A stretch of DNA of 64,000 bases from Atrina japonica (taxonomy: Eukaryota; Mollusca; Bivalvia; Pterioida; Pinnidae): assembly GCA_030159075.1 (NCBI GenBank), contig BROG01000081.1, forward strand, positions 590,001 to 654,000. The letters run 5' to 3'. Positions 51,891-63,430 of this stretch are shown here, one piece after another; position 1 is the first letter of the stretch, and the number at the start of each line of letters is the position of its first letter. A program made the translations under genes and the position numbers. The notes under the pieces were generated by a model, which saw only the letters and a list, made by a program, of their open reading frames with translations, made no database searches and was not told the origin of the DNA.

Positions 51891-52548
51891 AAGACGAATA
51901 TCTGTGATTCTTTTAATCTTAAAATAATGTACTTATTAGGTTTTGTTGACTGTCACCAAGAAACAAGAAATGGAAATGTTCATAATCTATAAACTGAAAT
52001 TCTTTATTTAATTTGTCAATTATCTCCATATAATCCACGAATAAAGAGAAGTAATCACGTTTCGACATACATGTGTCATACATGGTGCTATATATAAGCT
52101 GCTGAAAAGACCGCAAAAGACTATCAGGGTCCTTAAAAAACGCTTTAACAATTACCACTAGAATGTTTCAAAACAAAGTATTTAATATTAGTAATGATAT
52201 ATGGATAGTAGAAAACGCACTATGTTCAAACTTGTGCATGTAAACAGCTAGCCGTAAAGTTTATAAAAAAGCTCTGAATTTGATTTCCTTTTCTCGACAA
52301 TTGTACAACACATAATAATTGGAAGCTTTCCAAAGTGTATAAATGTAAAATGGTAAATTCATTTGCTTTTCGGATGTTTTATTTCATACTCAAGTTTTCC
52401 AGTGAAACGGTGGCGGTTAGTTTTTATTGTTGGAAAAGAATATACTTTGGAAGAAAGCACCAGTCTACTGCAGGTACACTGGCACTCTTTTTCATAAAAA
52501 CCTTAGACTCCAACGGTCTCGTCCCCGTGCTGATTTGAGGCGAGAAGG
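51891..52548. other. Gene-free spacer with an unrecognised ORF
   Basis: A minus-strand ORF at 51919-52158 (79 codons, containing LNKEFQFIDYEHFHFLFLG) is compositionally protein-like but not recognised. It may be a fragment of a mobile-element protein. Confidence 0.3.
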
Positions 52549-52605
52549 TGTTTTTAACCCTTCCAACCCTAAGTATGTAGATGGTATTCTCTTTTCTGTT
52601 GTTTA
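52549..52605. mobile_element. Partial reversed copy of the 51332 element
   Basis: Reverse complement of the right-hand half of 51332-51422; one end only. Confidence 0.55.
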
Positions 52606-52639
52606 TATAAGGAATTTGTGAATTAGGTAATTTATATGT

Positions 52640-52748
52640 TTGAAATCAGACAGTATATAACATTTGTATGCCTGTGTATATCTCTTATTTGTTATTGTAC
52701 ACCAATCCAAGAAGGAAAAACGAAATAGATGTTGCAGCTAATGCCCCT
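52640..52748 (-). mobile_element. TTAA MITE half-copy
   Basis: Ends GCAGCTAATGCCCCT followed by TTAG (a decayed TTAA), with family body in reverse (GCCTGTGTATATCTCTTATTTG-like, TTATTGTACACC). The distal half is missing. Confidence 0.55.
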
Positions 52749-54389
52749 TTAGGATGTATACTAATTCGAAGTAATTATAGCATAGCAAGGATAAAAAGTG
52801 TTTGATTTTTCAGTTTCTGTCTTATAAGTCCAAAATTATCATTGATACAACAAACATTTCCTTATTGATTCAGCATTATGCAAGTGAATTCTATCAGGTT
52901 ACAAAGTTGTCACATTTTCAATTCATTTTTATATATTCTTATTTGTTAATTTTGTTGTTGATTTTACTGCAGCAGCTGCTGCAGCTGCTGCTCCTGCTAA
53001 TGATGATGGTGGTGATATTCCTTTAGCACCTGCAAATTGGTCTTTTGTCTCCAGAATGATTTGAGCTTTAATGGTTTTAATGGGGTTTTTTAAGTTTACA
53101 TCAAAGAAACTATCAAATTATCAATAAAATTGCTACTTTATTTCAAGAAGGCCGAAGTCGTTATCAATTCTGCATTCAAATATGGAGCAGACAGACCCTC
53201 CAAAACTGGAGATCCTAGTTAAACCTTTTATGATTTTCTTACTTCGATTAGCAGTTATAGCAGCAGCCATTGTTATTGTTGATTTTCATTTGAACTGTGT
53301 ATTATTTCTATCGAGGTGTATACATCTCATCACTCGTAAGTCACCATAGACACTAAACTGAAAATAATGGCGAAACACTCCTGCAGGTGAATGGACTCCT
53401 CCGTTGACTTGCGCAGTAGAACGTTGTTTGTAAACATCCGGTTTCATTTCGAAGAAAGATAATGAATGGAATTTAGCGATTCGTGATTATTTAAGACTTA
53501 ATGTATGTTGAAATGTAATGAATGGGGGGTAAGAGTTTAAGACTCTGGTTAAATTTAATGATTGTATGAATAATGTGTCCAGACAACATTTTTACATTTA
53601 AAAAAACACTTTCCAAAGTTGCTGGGGCACACAGTAAGTGAGCCGTACTTGTCAAATGGGTGTGGTTAATTGCGCTTAAGATCAACGTATTGAATTGCTG
53701 TTTTCCTAATTTATGTTAAAACGTAATTGGCTGTGGACCCGCGGGGATGTATTCAGCTAGCAAATGATGCTAACAGCACCTGACCATACCTTTCGATTAT
53801 CCACAGGTGCCTGTTTGTCCAATATTGACCACGTTTATATTTCGTCTTATGAGCCTCCTAATGATAGACAATACCACTCGTCTCTATATTGGTAATATTT
53901 ATCACATATTGCACAAATGCTCAAGGCTAACAACGCAGATGCAAACCCCGCATATCAAGTTATCCGATTTTGGGCAACTTAAAACTGTTCACGATCATAT
54001 GACAATTGAAACTGTTATGATTGGCATAAAACATAAACATTACAAAAACAATTTTCCATCCTCTATCCAGGATTTAAAATTCTCAGAACATTTAACATTT
54101 ATGATTAAGTTACCATATCTATTGTATGCATTTGTTCCACTCTCGTTTTACGCTTAATAGACTTTAAATACTGTGGATTCCTGACTATATGTATATATGC
54201 TTCCTATCTCTGTAATTCCGTTTTCATTAATTTTTCAAACACATTTTTATCCATTTTGTCGCTGGGTTGTATTTTTACTCAGTTGAATTACATTATTAAA
54301 TATACAAAAAATCATCCTTCTTTAAATATAGTTTAACTTTGAAAGATTTGTCAAGCAATATTAGTGTACCTCAATAATGTCGAAGTGTC
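52749..54389. other. Gene-free spacer with weak exon-like stretches
   Basis: Around 52970-53060 an Ala-rich open stretch (AAAAAPANDDGGDIPLAP type, ending at a TGA) follows an ACTGCAG acceptor-like site, and an AATAAA lies about 80 bases later. No partner exons were found. A Penelope-tail relic lies at 53760-53830 (CACAGGTGCCTGTTTGTCC). The ORF at 53807-54157 is not recognised. Confidence 0.35.
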
Positions 54390-54790
54390 AATAGGTACTG
54401 AACGCATTGCTGATAGGTACTGAACGCATTGCTGATAGGTACTGAACACATTGCTGATAGGTACTGAACACATTGCTGATAGGTACTGAACGCATTGCTG
54501 ATAGGTACTGAACGCATTGCTGATAGGTACTGAACACATTGCTGATAGGTACTGAACACATTGCTGATAGGTACTGAACGCATTGCTGATAGGTACTGAA
54601 CGCATTGCTGATAGGTACTGAACACATTGCTGATAGGTACTGAACGCATTGCTGATAGGTACTGAACACATTGCTGATAGGTACTGAACACATTGCTGAT
54701 AGGTACTAAACACATTGCTGATAGGTAATGAACGCATTTCTGATAGGTAATGAACCCATTGCTGAAAGGTACTGAACGCATTGCTGATTG
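54390..54790 (-). repeat. 22-base satellite, about 18 copies
   Basis: The unit TGAACGCATTGCTGATAGGTAC (22 bases, period confirmed at 54399 and 54421) alternates GAACGC and GAACAC variants and degenerates at the right end. All three frames stay open on the minus strand, producing overlapping false ORFs of 101-159 codons. There are no spacers. Confidence 0.95.
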
Positions 54791-54814
54791 AACACAATAT
54801 ATGAAAATTACAAA

Positions 54815-56289
54815 AGCGCATTAGGGCCACCTTAATTTATTTTTATTTCTCGTTTTGCCAACTTTAAAGTTGGCTTTTCCAACTTTTTTCTTGGAATTTC
54901 CAACTTTAAAATTGGCTTTTCCAACTTTATTCTTGGCTTTTCCAACTTTGTGTTAGTTAAATCTTAGGCATTCCCATCAAAAAACAATATGTATTTGTAT
55001 GCATTACATAAAGAAACAATGGAGCATTCAGCTTATATCTGCTGTATTTCTCTTTGTTTTCAGGGTTAATTAGTTTGACAATGGAATGTTTTTGAAGAAT
55101 AAAGATGACACAATTTAGTGTCTGCAAGTCAAAAATAACCTTTTTATGCCTTGTGAAATCATAATAAAAGTTTCCGGGGGAGAATACCCCCTAACATTTA
55201 TTTCATATGCATTATATTTGCTGAGATAATCTTTTTAAATGTATAATCAATGTGACATATTAGCAGTTGGAGAGTTAGTTTCATTTCTGGGTGCTGATAA
55301 AACCATTAAAAGATACGTGTTAATCAATCTAATGCGCAGTAACCGAGTTGAGTTAGTATAATTTATGTTAATCCTTTGAACATGTCTAGATCTACCATTA
55401 CGTTATACTGTATGTGTATTTAAGTTAGCGCACTCATATTTTAGCGCTCTAAGGGAGTATGGACTTAATAGCGCAATCTTAAATTCACGCAAGTAATTTC
55501 ATTAGTTTGTCGTGTGTAAGAATGAAAGGATGGAGAAATTTTAGCGCTGCCTTTTAATTAGCACAATGATTTGAGCGCGAAAGCGCTAAAATTAGAATAC
55601 CGCTAAAATAAGTACACGTACAGTACTTCAATCTGTTCCTTAAAAGATTAAAAACAAATATTCTGTCCTGTGACGTACTGAAAATAAATAATCTGACTTG
55701 GCAAAATTTGCAATGCTGTCGCAAAAAGGTCGTCCTCTGAAGTTACATAAGGCTATCAGCAATATAAGAGTTAAGAATCATATCGAAAAGAAACTTAAAT
55801 TGCATCCATTTAATAAACTACTGTTTTAAATAATTTATAATGTTCCAAATGTTAGATTTATTTGTATCAATGCTACATTTCACCAAATATATGCACAATG
55901 TCTATTATTATGAGTCATTACCATAGCCTCTCCGGGTAGTTTCAATGTAGATGTATCATCATTTTCCTTTTAACTCCACCATTTTAGCGAAGAATCGCCT
56001 GATTGCTAATGGGTAATTGTACCGTTTCGTGATATTTTACACAGTGTCTTGAAATTGAAAACTACGTTATAGATGTTCAAATTTATTCAATACACACTGT
56101 CCGAGTGCCTGTTTATAAATGTAGGCCATATTTATATTAATCTTGACAAGTCGAGAAAAAGTTAGAAATGCCAAGAAAACAAGTTGAAAAAGTCAACTTT
56201 AAAGTTGGAAATTCCAAGAAATAGATGGTAAAGCCAACTTTAATGTTGGTAAAACGAGAAATAAAAAATCAAGGTGGCCCTAATACGCT
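54815..56289. mobile_element. Non-autonomous DNA transposon with TIRs of about 140 bases
   Basis: The left arm (AGCGCATTAGGGCCACCTTA, TATTTCTCGTTTTGCCAACT ...) is the inverted counterpart of the right arm (AGTTGGTAAAACGAGAAATA-type, AAGGTGGCCCTAATACGCT). Similarity extends about 140 bases inward. Each arm holds internal repeats of CCAACTTTAAAGTTGG and TTTTCCAACTTTxTTCTTGG. Total length is about 1475 bases. No transposase ORF was found. A second MITE (55408-55623) has inserted inside. The superfamily is not assigned, and the target-site duplication is unclear. Confidence 0.8.
55408..55623. mobile_element. TA-flanked MITE nested in the long-TIR element
   Basis: Ends CTGTATGTGTATTTAAGTTA and the inverted TAAGTACACGTACAG, each flanked by TA (55406-55407, 55624-55625). 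The subterminal motif TTTTAGCGCT recurs inverted on both sides. Length is 216 bases, with no ORF. Confidence 0.7.
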
Positions 56290-57431
56290 CCCGTAGTATC
56301 GGGCTCTCTAAAGCACTATATAACTAATGATATATAGTGTAATGTTATTTTAAGTCTTGCATGGATGAGTATAAAGTGCAATGAGTATAATTTATTGAAA
56401 TTATGTAAGGTATATGAAACATGCACATCCATTAGTTGACTATAAGTGTATTTTTATTGTTCCTTAGGTACATAATTTGAAGTACAACTTGTAGATATGT
56501 TTTAGTGGTCTGTCATTCACAATTCTTTCCCATAGATAGATAGGGGGAAACACTTACATTATAATTTCGGTAATAACGATAACCCTTGTGTAATATTTTA
56601 TAGCAAACCATGAAAATATATTGATTAAGTTATACAGCATTGTTATACATGCAAGTTTTTAGTACAATTGTAAACTAGTATTTTGTTTCTATAATTATTT
56701 TGTAATTGTGAAAGCTATTTTATGTATAAACTGTAAAGTTTGAGTAATTATTTTAAACTTGATTAATTTATTGATACTTCTTACCTTATGTTAGTCGCCA
56801 TACTGATTTACATAAATAAGTTACAAAGGATTGTTTTGCTTTAATTTTGTAGAACTGATAACATAAAGACATCAAACCACTGGAATCTATAACTTGTTTT
56901 TATAAAATGCTCTGAAGTCGCCATCAGTCGTTCCCATATATGAGTTGTTGTTTTACCACTGTTATAGAGTCACATTGGGTCATAAATTTCCAAAATGAAT
57001 TTGTAAAGCAACCAATCGTCTAAATAAAAATATGTTTAGGTAAAAAACAAAAAAGTATATCCGATATCTTTTCTACATACTTTTTTCTTTGTTTGGTCCC
57101 TTCACTTTTTGAACTTCCTACGGGAATCTCTGTGTTATCCATGCGATATAAATAAATTGTCATGTGCGTAATCATTAATATACTCGCGCCTCTCTTTACA
57201 AAAGAGTTATATGAAGGGGAATAACTCCCAATATATTATTGTCGTAAGGAATCAGTAATTGTGTATTAACAGCAACCTTTCTTTTTACAATACAGTACGA
57301 AAGTTCCGAAAACACGTCTTTCCTACGATAATACTCGATAGTTTTGAGAAAAACCTCTATCGGATTATTTCATCTAGTGTAAGCTTTGTTTGTTGGAAAT
57401 GTCAATGTTGCACTTATTATTTATCATAGAT
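56290..57431. other. Gene-free spacer
   Basis: AT-rich sequence. No ORF, RNA gene or repeat could be supported. Confidence 0.5.
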
Positions 57432-57500
57432 ATTATATTATAAATATAAAACCAAAGTTATAATGCTCAAGACGATGATCTGTCAATTAGACTTCATCAT
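57432..57500 (-). repeat. Dispersed repeat, U1 end fragment
   Basis: AAACCAAAGTTATAATGCTC, then TGTCAATTAGACTTCATCAT, is the U1 block in reverse. It ends where the transposase pseudogene region begins. Confidence 0.6.
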
Positions 57501-57529
57501 CCACAGACAGATCGGCTACAGCTACTGTA

Positions 57530-58440
57530 TTCCTGTACACATTCAGTCCTATCTCAAACTTTAGAATCAGGTTATACAGAAATTCCCGGGGAATGTTCCG
57601 CCATATGCACAATAAAGAACGATACAAAGCGTCCAACGTAACGTTGGCTCTTGACGTAGACGTCATTCCATTTCATCCCAAACATGTTCTAAAGGCGATA
57701 AATCCGGTGACATCGCATGCCAGGATAGTACATTCACGCTTTGCTGCTGTAAATAGTCACTAACAATGTGTACATTCGTGCGGTCGTGCGTTGTCCTGCT
57801 GCAGAATGACATTACGCTGGTTGTTGTGAATGAATGAGATTACGTCGTTACGGTAGCGTATGCCTGTTAAATAGCCTTCTACTATCATCAAAGGGGTCCT
57901 TCCCTGGTTGTTATTCCACCTCAGACCATAACGCTCCCTCCGCCGAATTGGCGGCGCTGAATAACGCAGGCGTCGATACGGTAAGCCCGAACACGACCGT
58001 CACTGCTGCCGCGATACAATGTCGACTCGTCCGTAAACAGAACTTCCGCCCAATATCTGTTACTGAAACGACGATACCTCCTACATCACGCTAATCTTGC
58101 AACACGATGACACCAGAGCAGAACAGGACTGATAGCAGGACGTCGAGGACAGATGTTGACCTCTCGCAGTTCCTTACGGTACAAGGACTTATCCGTCGAT
58201 ACATAGGGATCCTTCTAGTGATCAAAGAAGCCGATTGGAATCAATTACGCAAATGTGACGTTCGTATACATGTATTTGCTGACGTGACGTCACACGTGGG
58301 GGGTCCTGAACGGTGCCAGTTTGCTGATATCGTCTCTATAAAGTATTTACAGTGTGAATATGAACTCCAAACTGCCTTGCCACATTGCTTTGAAACATCC
58401 CAACTTCAAGCATCCCAATAGCACGCAAACGATCATTTTC
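57530..58440 (-). pseudogene. Tc1/mariner-type transposase pseudogene
   Basis: Minus-strand conceptual translation shows, in order, a helix-turn-helix-like N-terminal block (NVARQFGVHIHTVNTL, then RRYQQTGTVQDPPR) near 58400-58310, the first catalytic block (WAEVLFTDES, about 58020-58055) followed by GRVRAYR, the second block (ILQQDNARPH, about 57770-57805), and SPDLSPLEHVWDEM (about 57672-57710) with the third acidic residue region. This is the DDE/D transposase order of the Tc1/mariner superfamily. Several in-frame stops and frameshifts make it non-functional. It is more GC-rich than its surroundings. Terminal inverted repeats were not identified. Plus-strand ORFs at 57834-58094 and 58107-58421 are its antisense shadows. 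Confidence 0.85.
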
Positions 58441-61181
58441 AATCATGACAGGCATCTCTCAATCAAAATTTTATTCCAAAAACAATGTTTTTTCTGTTTC
58501 AATACATTGAATGCTGTCAAAGAATGCAAGAAATTCTAATCGATTACTATCCACGTGTCGCTTAGGCTCGAAACTCCAGAAAAGCGTGCTGTGGCCATCA
58601 AGGTGAATCGAACGCGATATTTTACAAACTGTATACTCAAACACGCGTTTAGTATATGAAACTATGCCTTTACGGATAAAGAGTGATCGAAGAATACTTT
58701 TTTATGTTTTTATCTCTTAAGTATACACAGTTTCTTTTCTTCCGCTAGTATATATAGTTACTATATGGGATGGGGAAACGTTTAAAGCGATATGAGCTGT
58801 CGTGGGTGAAAAATTTGACATGCCCATTTCATGTAATATTTTATATCATATATATCCTAAAGAGACCATCTGATGGTTAGGATAACAAATGCATGTGTAT
58901 AATTGCAACAATAATGCCAAACGTAGCCCGTAATATCATTTATTGTTTGTCCGCCATTACTTAAGCAATGCAAATTAACTTTCGGTATCTTTTTTTTTTT
59001 GCGTAGATTACCAAGTGTCCAAATAGCACGTGCTATTTGCAGTTATTATACATTCTTATTACCCTTTGCGTTTTCTCCCGTATATCATCATTTCATACCT
59101 AAATCAGACAAAGTTGGTCTTTTCCTTCGTTTCAAAATATTCGTTTCTGAAAATGTCCGCGTGCCGGGTATATCGGGTGATCTCGACCCATTTTTAACTC
59201 GTCCCATTGCATTCTCGGCTTTATCATTCTTGTCACATATGATCATAAACTACCCAACTCTACCAGACATGGCGACATGATTGTAAAACATGAGGTACGC
59301 AATGTCAACATACAGCGCCCTCTATCACGAAGCGGGATTTCCCCATACCAGCTTAATTTTGAACTTTAAAAGTTGATTTCTTGTAAATGCGTTGTCCGAT
59401 TGAATTTTTTTCGGTTTTGGGATCAGAAAGATAATCTCTTTCAAATAAATCCAATCTGTGTTTAGAGTGAACCATCCATTTAAAGACTGGAAAAAAAATC
59501 ATATATTCATCCGGTTTTCTTCAAGTATTTAAAACGTATTTGAAGTATTTGAAAAGCACATATTTTACATAATACACGCACTTTCCAATAAAAAAAAACA
59601 TCCTGTATTTTAAAAGTAAATATAAAACACATAAAACCGGCCGACTTTAACATACGCTGATTGTGCAAAAGGTCCAGATTGGTGATATACCGAGCGCGTA
59701 AGGGACGAGACCACTCCCCTGACCGAATTACGAAGCACATTTGATATGGCGAAAGAGTTCATCTAAAAGGTCATTCCATACGGAATTACAGCTGAATTTT
59801 TAAGGTATGGGAAAATTTAAATTCTAATAAAACAAATAACTTCGAAAAGATCTTTTACATCGTTTCACGTGTTTAATAATGTATTTGAACGCACATTTTA
59901 TCATATTCTCGACTATATGTCAGGGAACAAAAATAAATCATCATTCTGACAGTTAATATCGCTTTAATTAACTTTAAACCTTATATAAAATATACCTACG
60001 TGGGTTTTTGTTAGATTAGTTGCTAATTCAATAAGTATATATCTTTATATTAAAAGATTGTCCTTAATGATAAGATGGGATAGGAAAACCTTGTTCAGCC
60101 ACGTCTTATTTCTGTCTTACCTATGATCTTGACTTCTATAACAAAACGACCACCAGCTTTGCTGACAGCCAGCCTTTTATACTACTGGGAACAATTCTGA
60201 TTGGTTGAAAGCTTTTCATGATTTTATTGACTAAAGAATTCCAAAAATACTATGATCATCACATATTGAGTACAGGTAGAGTGTAGACTATGCACACTCC
60301 GACATTAGTGAGCCACTAGGAGTTTTTACATGCTAATTTTGCCAAAATCACAATTCTAGAAAGTTGAATAAGAAATAATTATTGGACATAGGATATTGGT
60401 GTTTATACTTGGATAAATACTGATCACAAGTGTTCTTGAAACTTTGAAGATTAAAAAGAAAAAATAGCAATTTTCATCCAATGTCAAAAATATTCATTTT
60501 CTAACATTTTTTTTTTTTACAAAAGCAAATTCATAATTATAAAATAATATGTATTTTAAAGGCAATATATGTCTTGAACACTTTAAGTAACCTGTTTGGT
60601 ACATAATAAAGCTTGTTTTATTTTTATTGCCCCATGGGGTTGCCATGATAGGTCAAGTACATGTGTACCTAAGAAATGAAAATTAACAATTGGCCTCACG
60701 TCATTTCTGAAATCTGAATATTTTTCTTTTCTTATTTAGTTAAATCATCTTTGTTATGGATTTTTGTAAAGTATTCTTGGTTTAAAAAAAAACCATGTAA
60801 TTAAAGACTTCCCGGAACCCCAGTTAAAAATGTATTCCTCTGAAGTTGGCTCCCAAGGCTAAAGGTGTTTGACACAGAGATTTGTCGGGCCTTCTCCAAA
60901 CGGTTTTTTCCCCATTTTTTGACATCTTGTCAAATTTCAAGGATGAATCATGCTGAGGTCTTTTGTACCTCATTTGAAAGATAAAGGCATGTTGGATATG
61001 TTGATATTAATTGTTTACATGCATATGTTACACACAAATTTATAACCGAGTCCAAAGATAGCTAAAATTTGGAAAAATTGTCAGCGGCAGGAAATTGGCC
61101 ATTGGCCATTTACAGCTCCCTCCAGTGGGCTTAAACGCGTTATGCAGTAGAAATCCTTAAGCTGCCCTGTGAATCAGGTGA
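58441..61181. other. Gene-free spacer
   Basis: No recognisable protein, RNA gene or array. ORFs at 58999-59280 and 59507-59740 lack motifs. Confidence 0.5.
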
Positions 61182-61267
61182 GCGAAATATAACAACTGGA
61201 TTATTCGGTTTACGACGGATAATGATAGTTCAGATTTAACTCGAATAATCCAGTCGTCATATTCCGC
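61182..61267. repeat. Fold-back inverted repeat
   Basis: Arms at 61182-61207 (GCGAAATATAACAACTGGAT, then TATTCG) and 61242-61267 are complementary at 23 of 26 positions around a 34-base loop. TTCGAGTTAGTTCAGATTGG at 61639-61658 and similar text near 63440-63530 suggest a dispersed family. Confidence 0.6.
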
Positions 61268-62250
61268 CGATCTCCGATTGCTCCATTAACGCCTGAATGC
61301 ATTTACTGTAAAAAATGTGTCAACCGGAAATTTCTGATACTAGAGCATCATGGGATGCGAAAAGTAGAAGCAGTTATAAATTGTTTGTAAACATGTTCAG
61401 TGGAACAAAAATCACGTTTCTATTTGAATTTCAAAGTCGTATTTATCTTTTAAGAACCGGATTCATTGAGAAACGATATTTTAAAAATCTCTCTTCTTTC
61501 CCGGAAGTATTGAAGCGCATCCTCCACTTAAAAATTGTCTCTGATTGGTCTTTACAATTTGTACAGAGCTGACGAGTCCAGTGAACATGTTGACTTCAAG
61601 CTCTCTAGAAACGATAGTGGATAGAGGGCACTGCAATTATTCGAGTTAGTTCAGATTGGTTTAAAGAAAGTTTGACATTCGGAACTTATCGGTGTTATTC
61701 CTGTATATCTGAAAGTGTGAACCAATATCTGATATTCCGGAAAATGAATGTGTTTTGTGAACCAATTTATCTGATATTAACCGGAAAATGACCATGATGG
61801 TGCTTTTTGTACCTAATAATCTATTTGATAATAATGTGCCAGTTCTGGGCCCGAAGTCACCAAATTTACTAGATCTTATATTTCATTATTTGAGAATATT
61901 CGATGTAAATTGATTAGGAAACATACGTCCATCATTCCAAAATGCGCAGTTATGATTTTCCTGTAAAAAAATGAATAAATATGCTTTATCTGACGAACTA
62001 AACATTTTTCCATGATAAGTATTTGCTTGACCATTATTCCAATTGATGCCACTACAAACATGTCCAGTTTACAGAATGAAGCATTTTTTTACCTATCATG
62101 AAAATCTTATTTGATACTGATAAATTTGGTGCTTCAGCCCAGATCACTTTAAAGGTGGTTGCTGTTCTAAAATACTGCTTAGTTTTAAGATAGAATATTT
62201 ATAACATCGTCAAATAGATTATAAAGAGTAGACACCTCCTTTAAATATAT
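61268..62250. other. Gene-free spacer
   Basis: The 85-codon ORF at 61315-61572 is not recognised and has no splice or poly(A) context that supports it. Confidence 0.4.
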
Positions 62251-62507
62251 CATACATATAATATCAAAGTTATAATGCTCAAGAGTTGTTTTTTAAAGGA
62301 AAAGTTGTATAATACAACTAATTGCATAGCCAAATCCGTCTAAGAGTAACCACTGTAAAAAGATGACTATCTTAGCTTTTGAAAAATTTAGAATTTAAAT
62401 GGTGTTATCAGTGCCAAATATTACTTTAGTATAAGATTATCAGCTGGTATCGATATGCCAGGTACAAAGCTTTTGTATACCCTCGGGGGCTCAAATGGTC
62501 CACCAAC
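62251..62507 (-). repeat. Dispersed repeat, partial copy with damaged U1
   Basis: The reverse complement has M (ATTTGAGCCCCCGAGGGTAT, TTACTCTTAGACGGATTTGG) and a shortened U1 (GAGCATTATAACTTTGATAT). Confidence 0.65.
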
Positions 62508-62589
62508 TCAAATGGTTAAACAGATCTGAACTTCATAATTTCTTCAAAAAGAGTTTTAACATAGGGACCTCCTTCAAAGTGATCTGAAC

Positions 62590-63430
62590 TATCAAAATAT
62601 CGTCAAATATATTGTCTACTAGAAATTCCAGCATCTTTTTATATCAACTTCGGTGTATTTATGTGTAGAATCAGAGTGGTGTTTGATAAAATAAGTATCA
62701 TGATAACCAATCACTAGACATTTAAATTTCCGGTAATTACTTTTAGTGAAAAAACACTTGTCTGTGATGCCAAAAAGTCTCTCTTTTAATTTTTATGTGG
62801 AATTGTGTAAAGAGTAGAGAAGTCGTATGTTTTGATATTGGGAATCTGAAGAAAAAAATTGTGTGCCTTCAAGTTTTCTAACAGTTGTTTAGAAATTTTA
62901 AGTATCCACATCTGTACAGTATTGCTGGAGGTTCTCCTTAACGGCTGTAAATATCTTGGTAAAGAATAAAGATAAAGGTTTGGTAGAACATTGCTGAATT
63001 CTGCTATGTACCTCCGCTTATATGGGGTTTTGTGAAGTTTAGATATCCAATAAAATTATGGTAGCTCAAAATCATTCTTGCATTTGCATCAAAAGAACGT
63101 ATACGGACACGTGGTTTTGAAGGATACCGTTCTTTGAAAGTGGGCTACGTGTGTATATAGGATTACCAGAATTCGTATTTAACCCTAGTTCTTCTAATAA
63201 AGTTATAGTATTGTGTCTTACAAATAAAAACTATAATATTTGAGGCTTTGTCTACTGGGACCAGTACATATTGGTCATGTAATCTATCCAGCTCGGTTAC
63301 CACTTTTGGATAACTAAATACAGAGGGATAACGTGTTTTCATAGATCCTTTAAGTTTCCGAATACGAGATTTTATTAACCATCGCATAGCTTTTAGCCAT
63401 TCAGAAAAAGTGTTTGGTTCCACTTTTTCA
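62590..63430 (-). pseudogene. Penelope-like element, N-terminal half of RT
   Basis: Minus strand: MEPNTFSEWLKAMRWLIKSR, RYPSVFSYPKVVTELDRLHD, then QYVLVPVDKASNIIVF (63423-63163), the conserved RT block preceding the fingers. Further down come fragments equivalent to TDKCFFTKS, CLVIGYHDTYFIKH and YTEVDIKKMLEFLVDNIF (about 62780-62590). It is broken by frameshifts, and the catalytic half is missing here. It overlaps colinearly with the start of the copy at 20905-22040. Confidence 0.7.

Noticed and set aside
54351..54830. 159-codon minus-strand ORF
   Set aside because: It is the translation of the 22-base satellite; all three frames are open, which is a composition effect.
57834..58421. Two plus-strand ORFs of 86 and 104 codons
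   Set aside because: They are antisense to the Tc1/mariner transposase pseudogene, whose conserved motifs are on the minus strand.
61315..61572. 85-codon ORF as a gene
   Set aside because: Not recognised, and it lies in a repeat-rich stretch without supporting signals.
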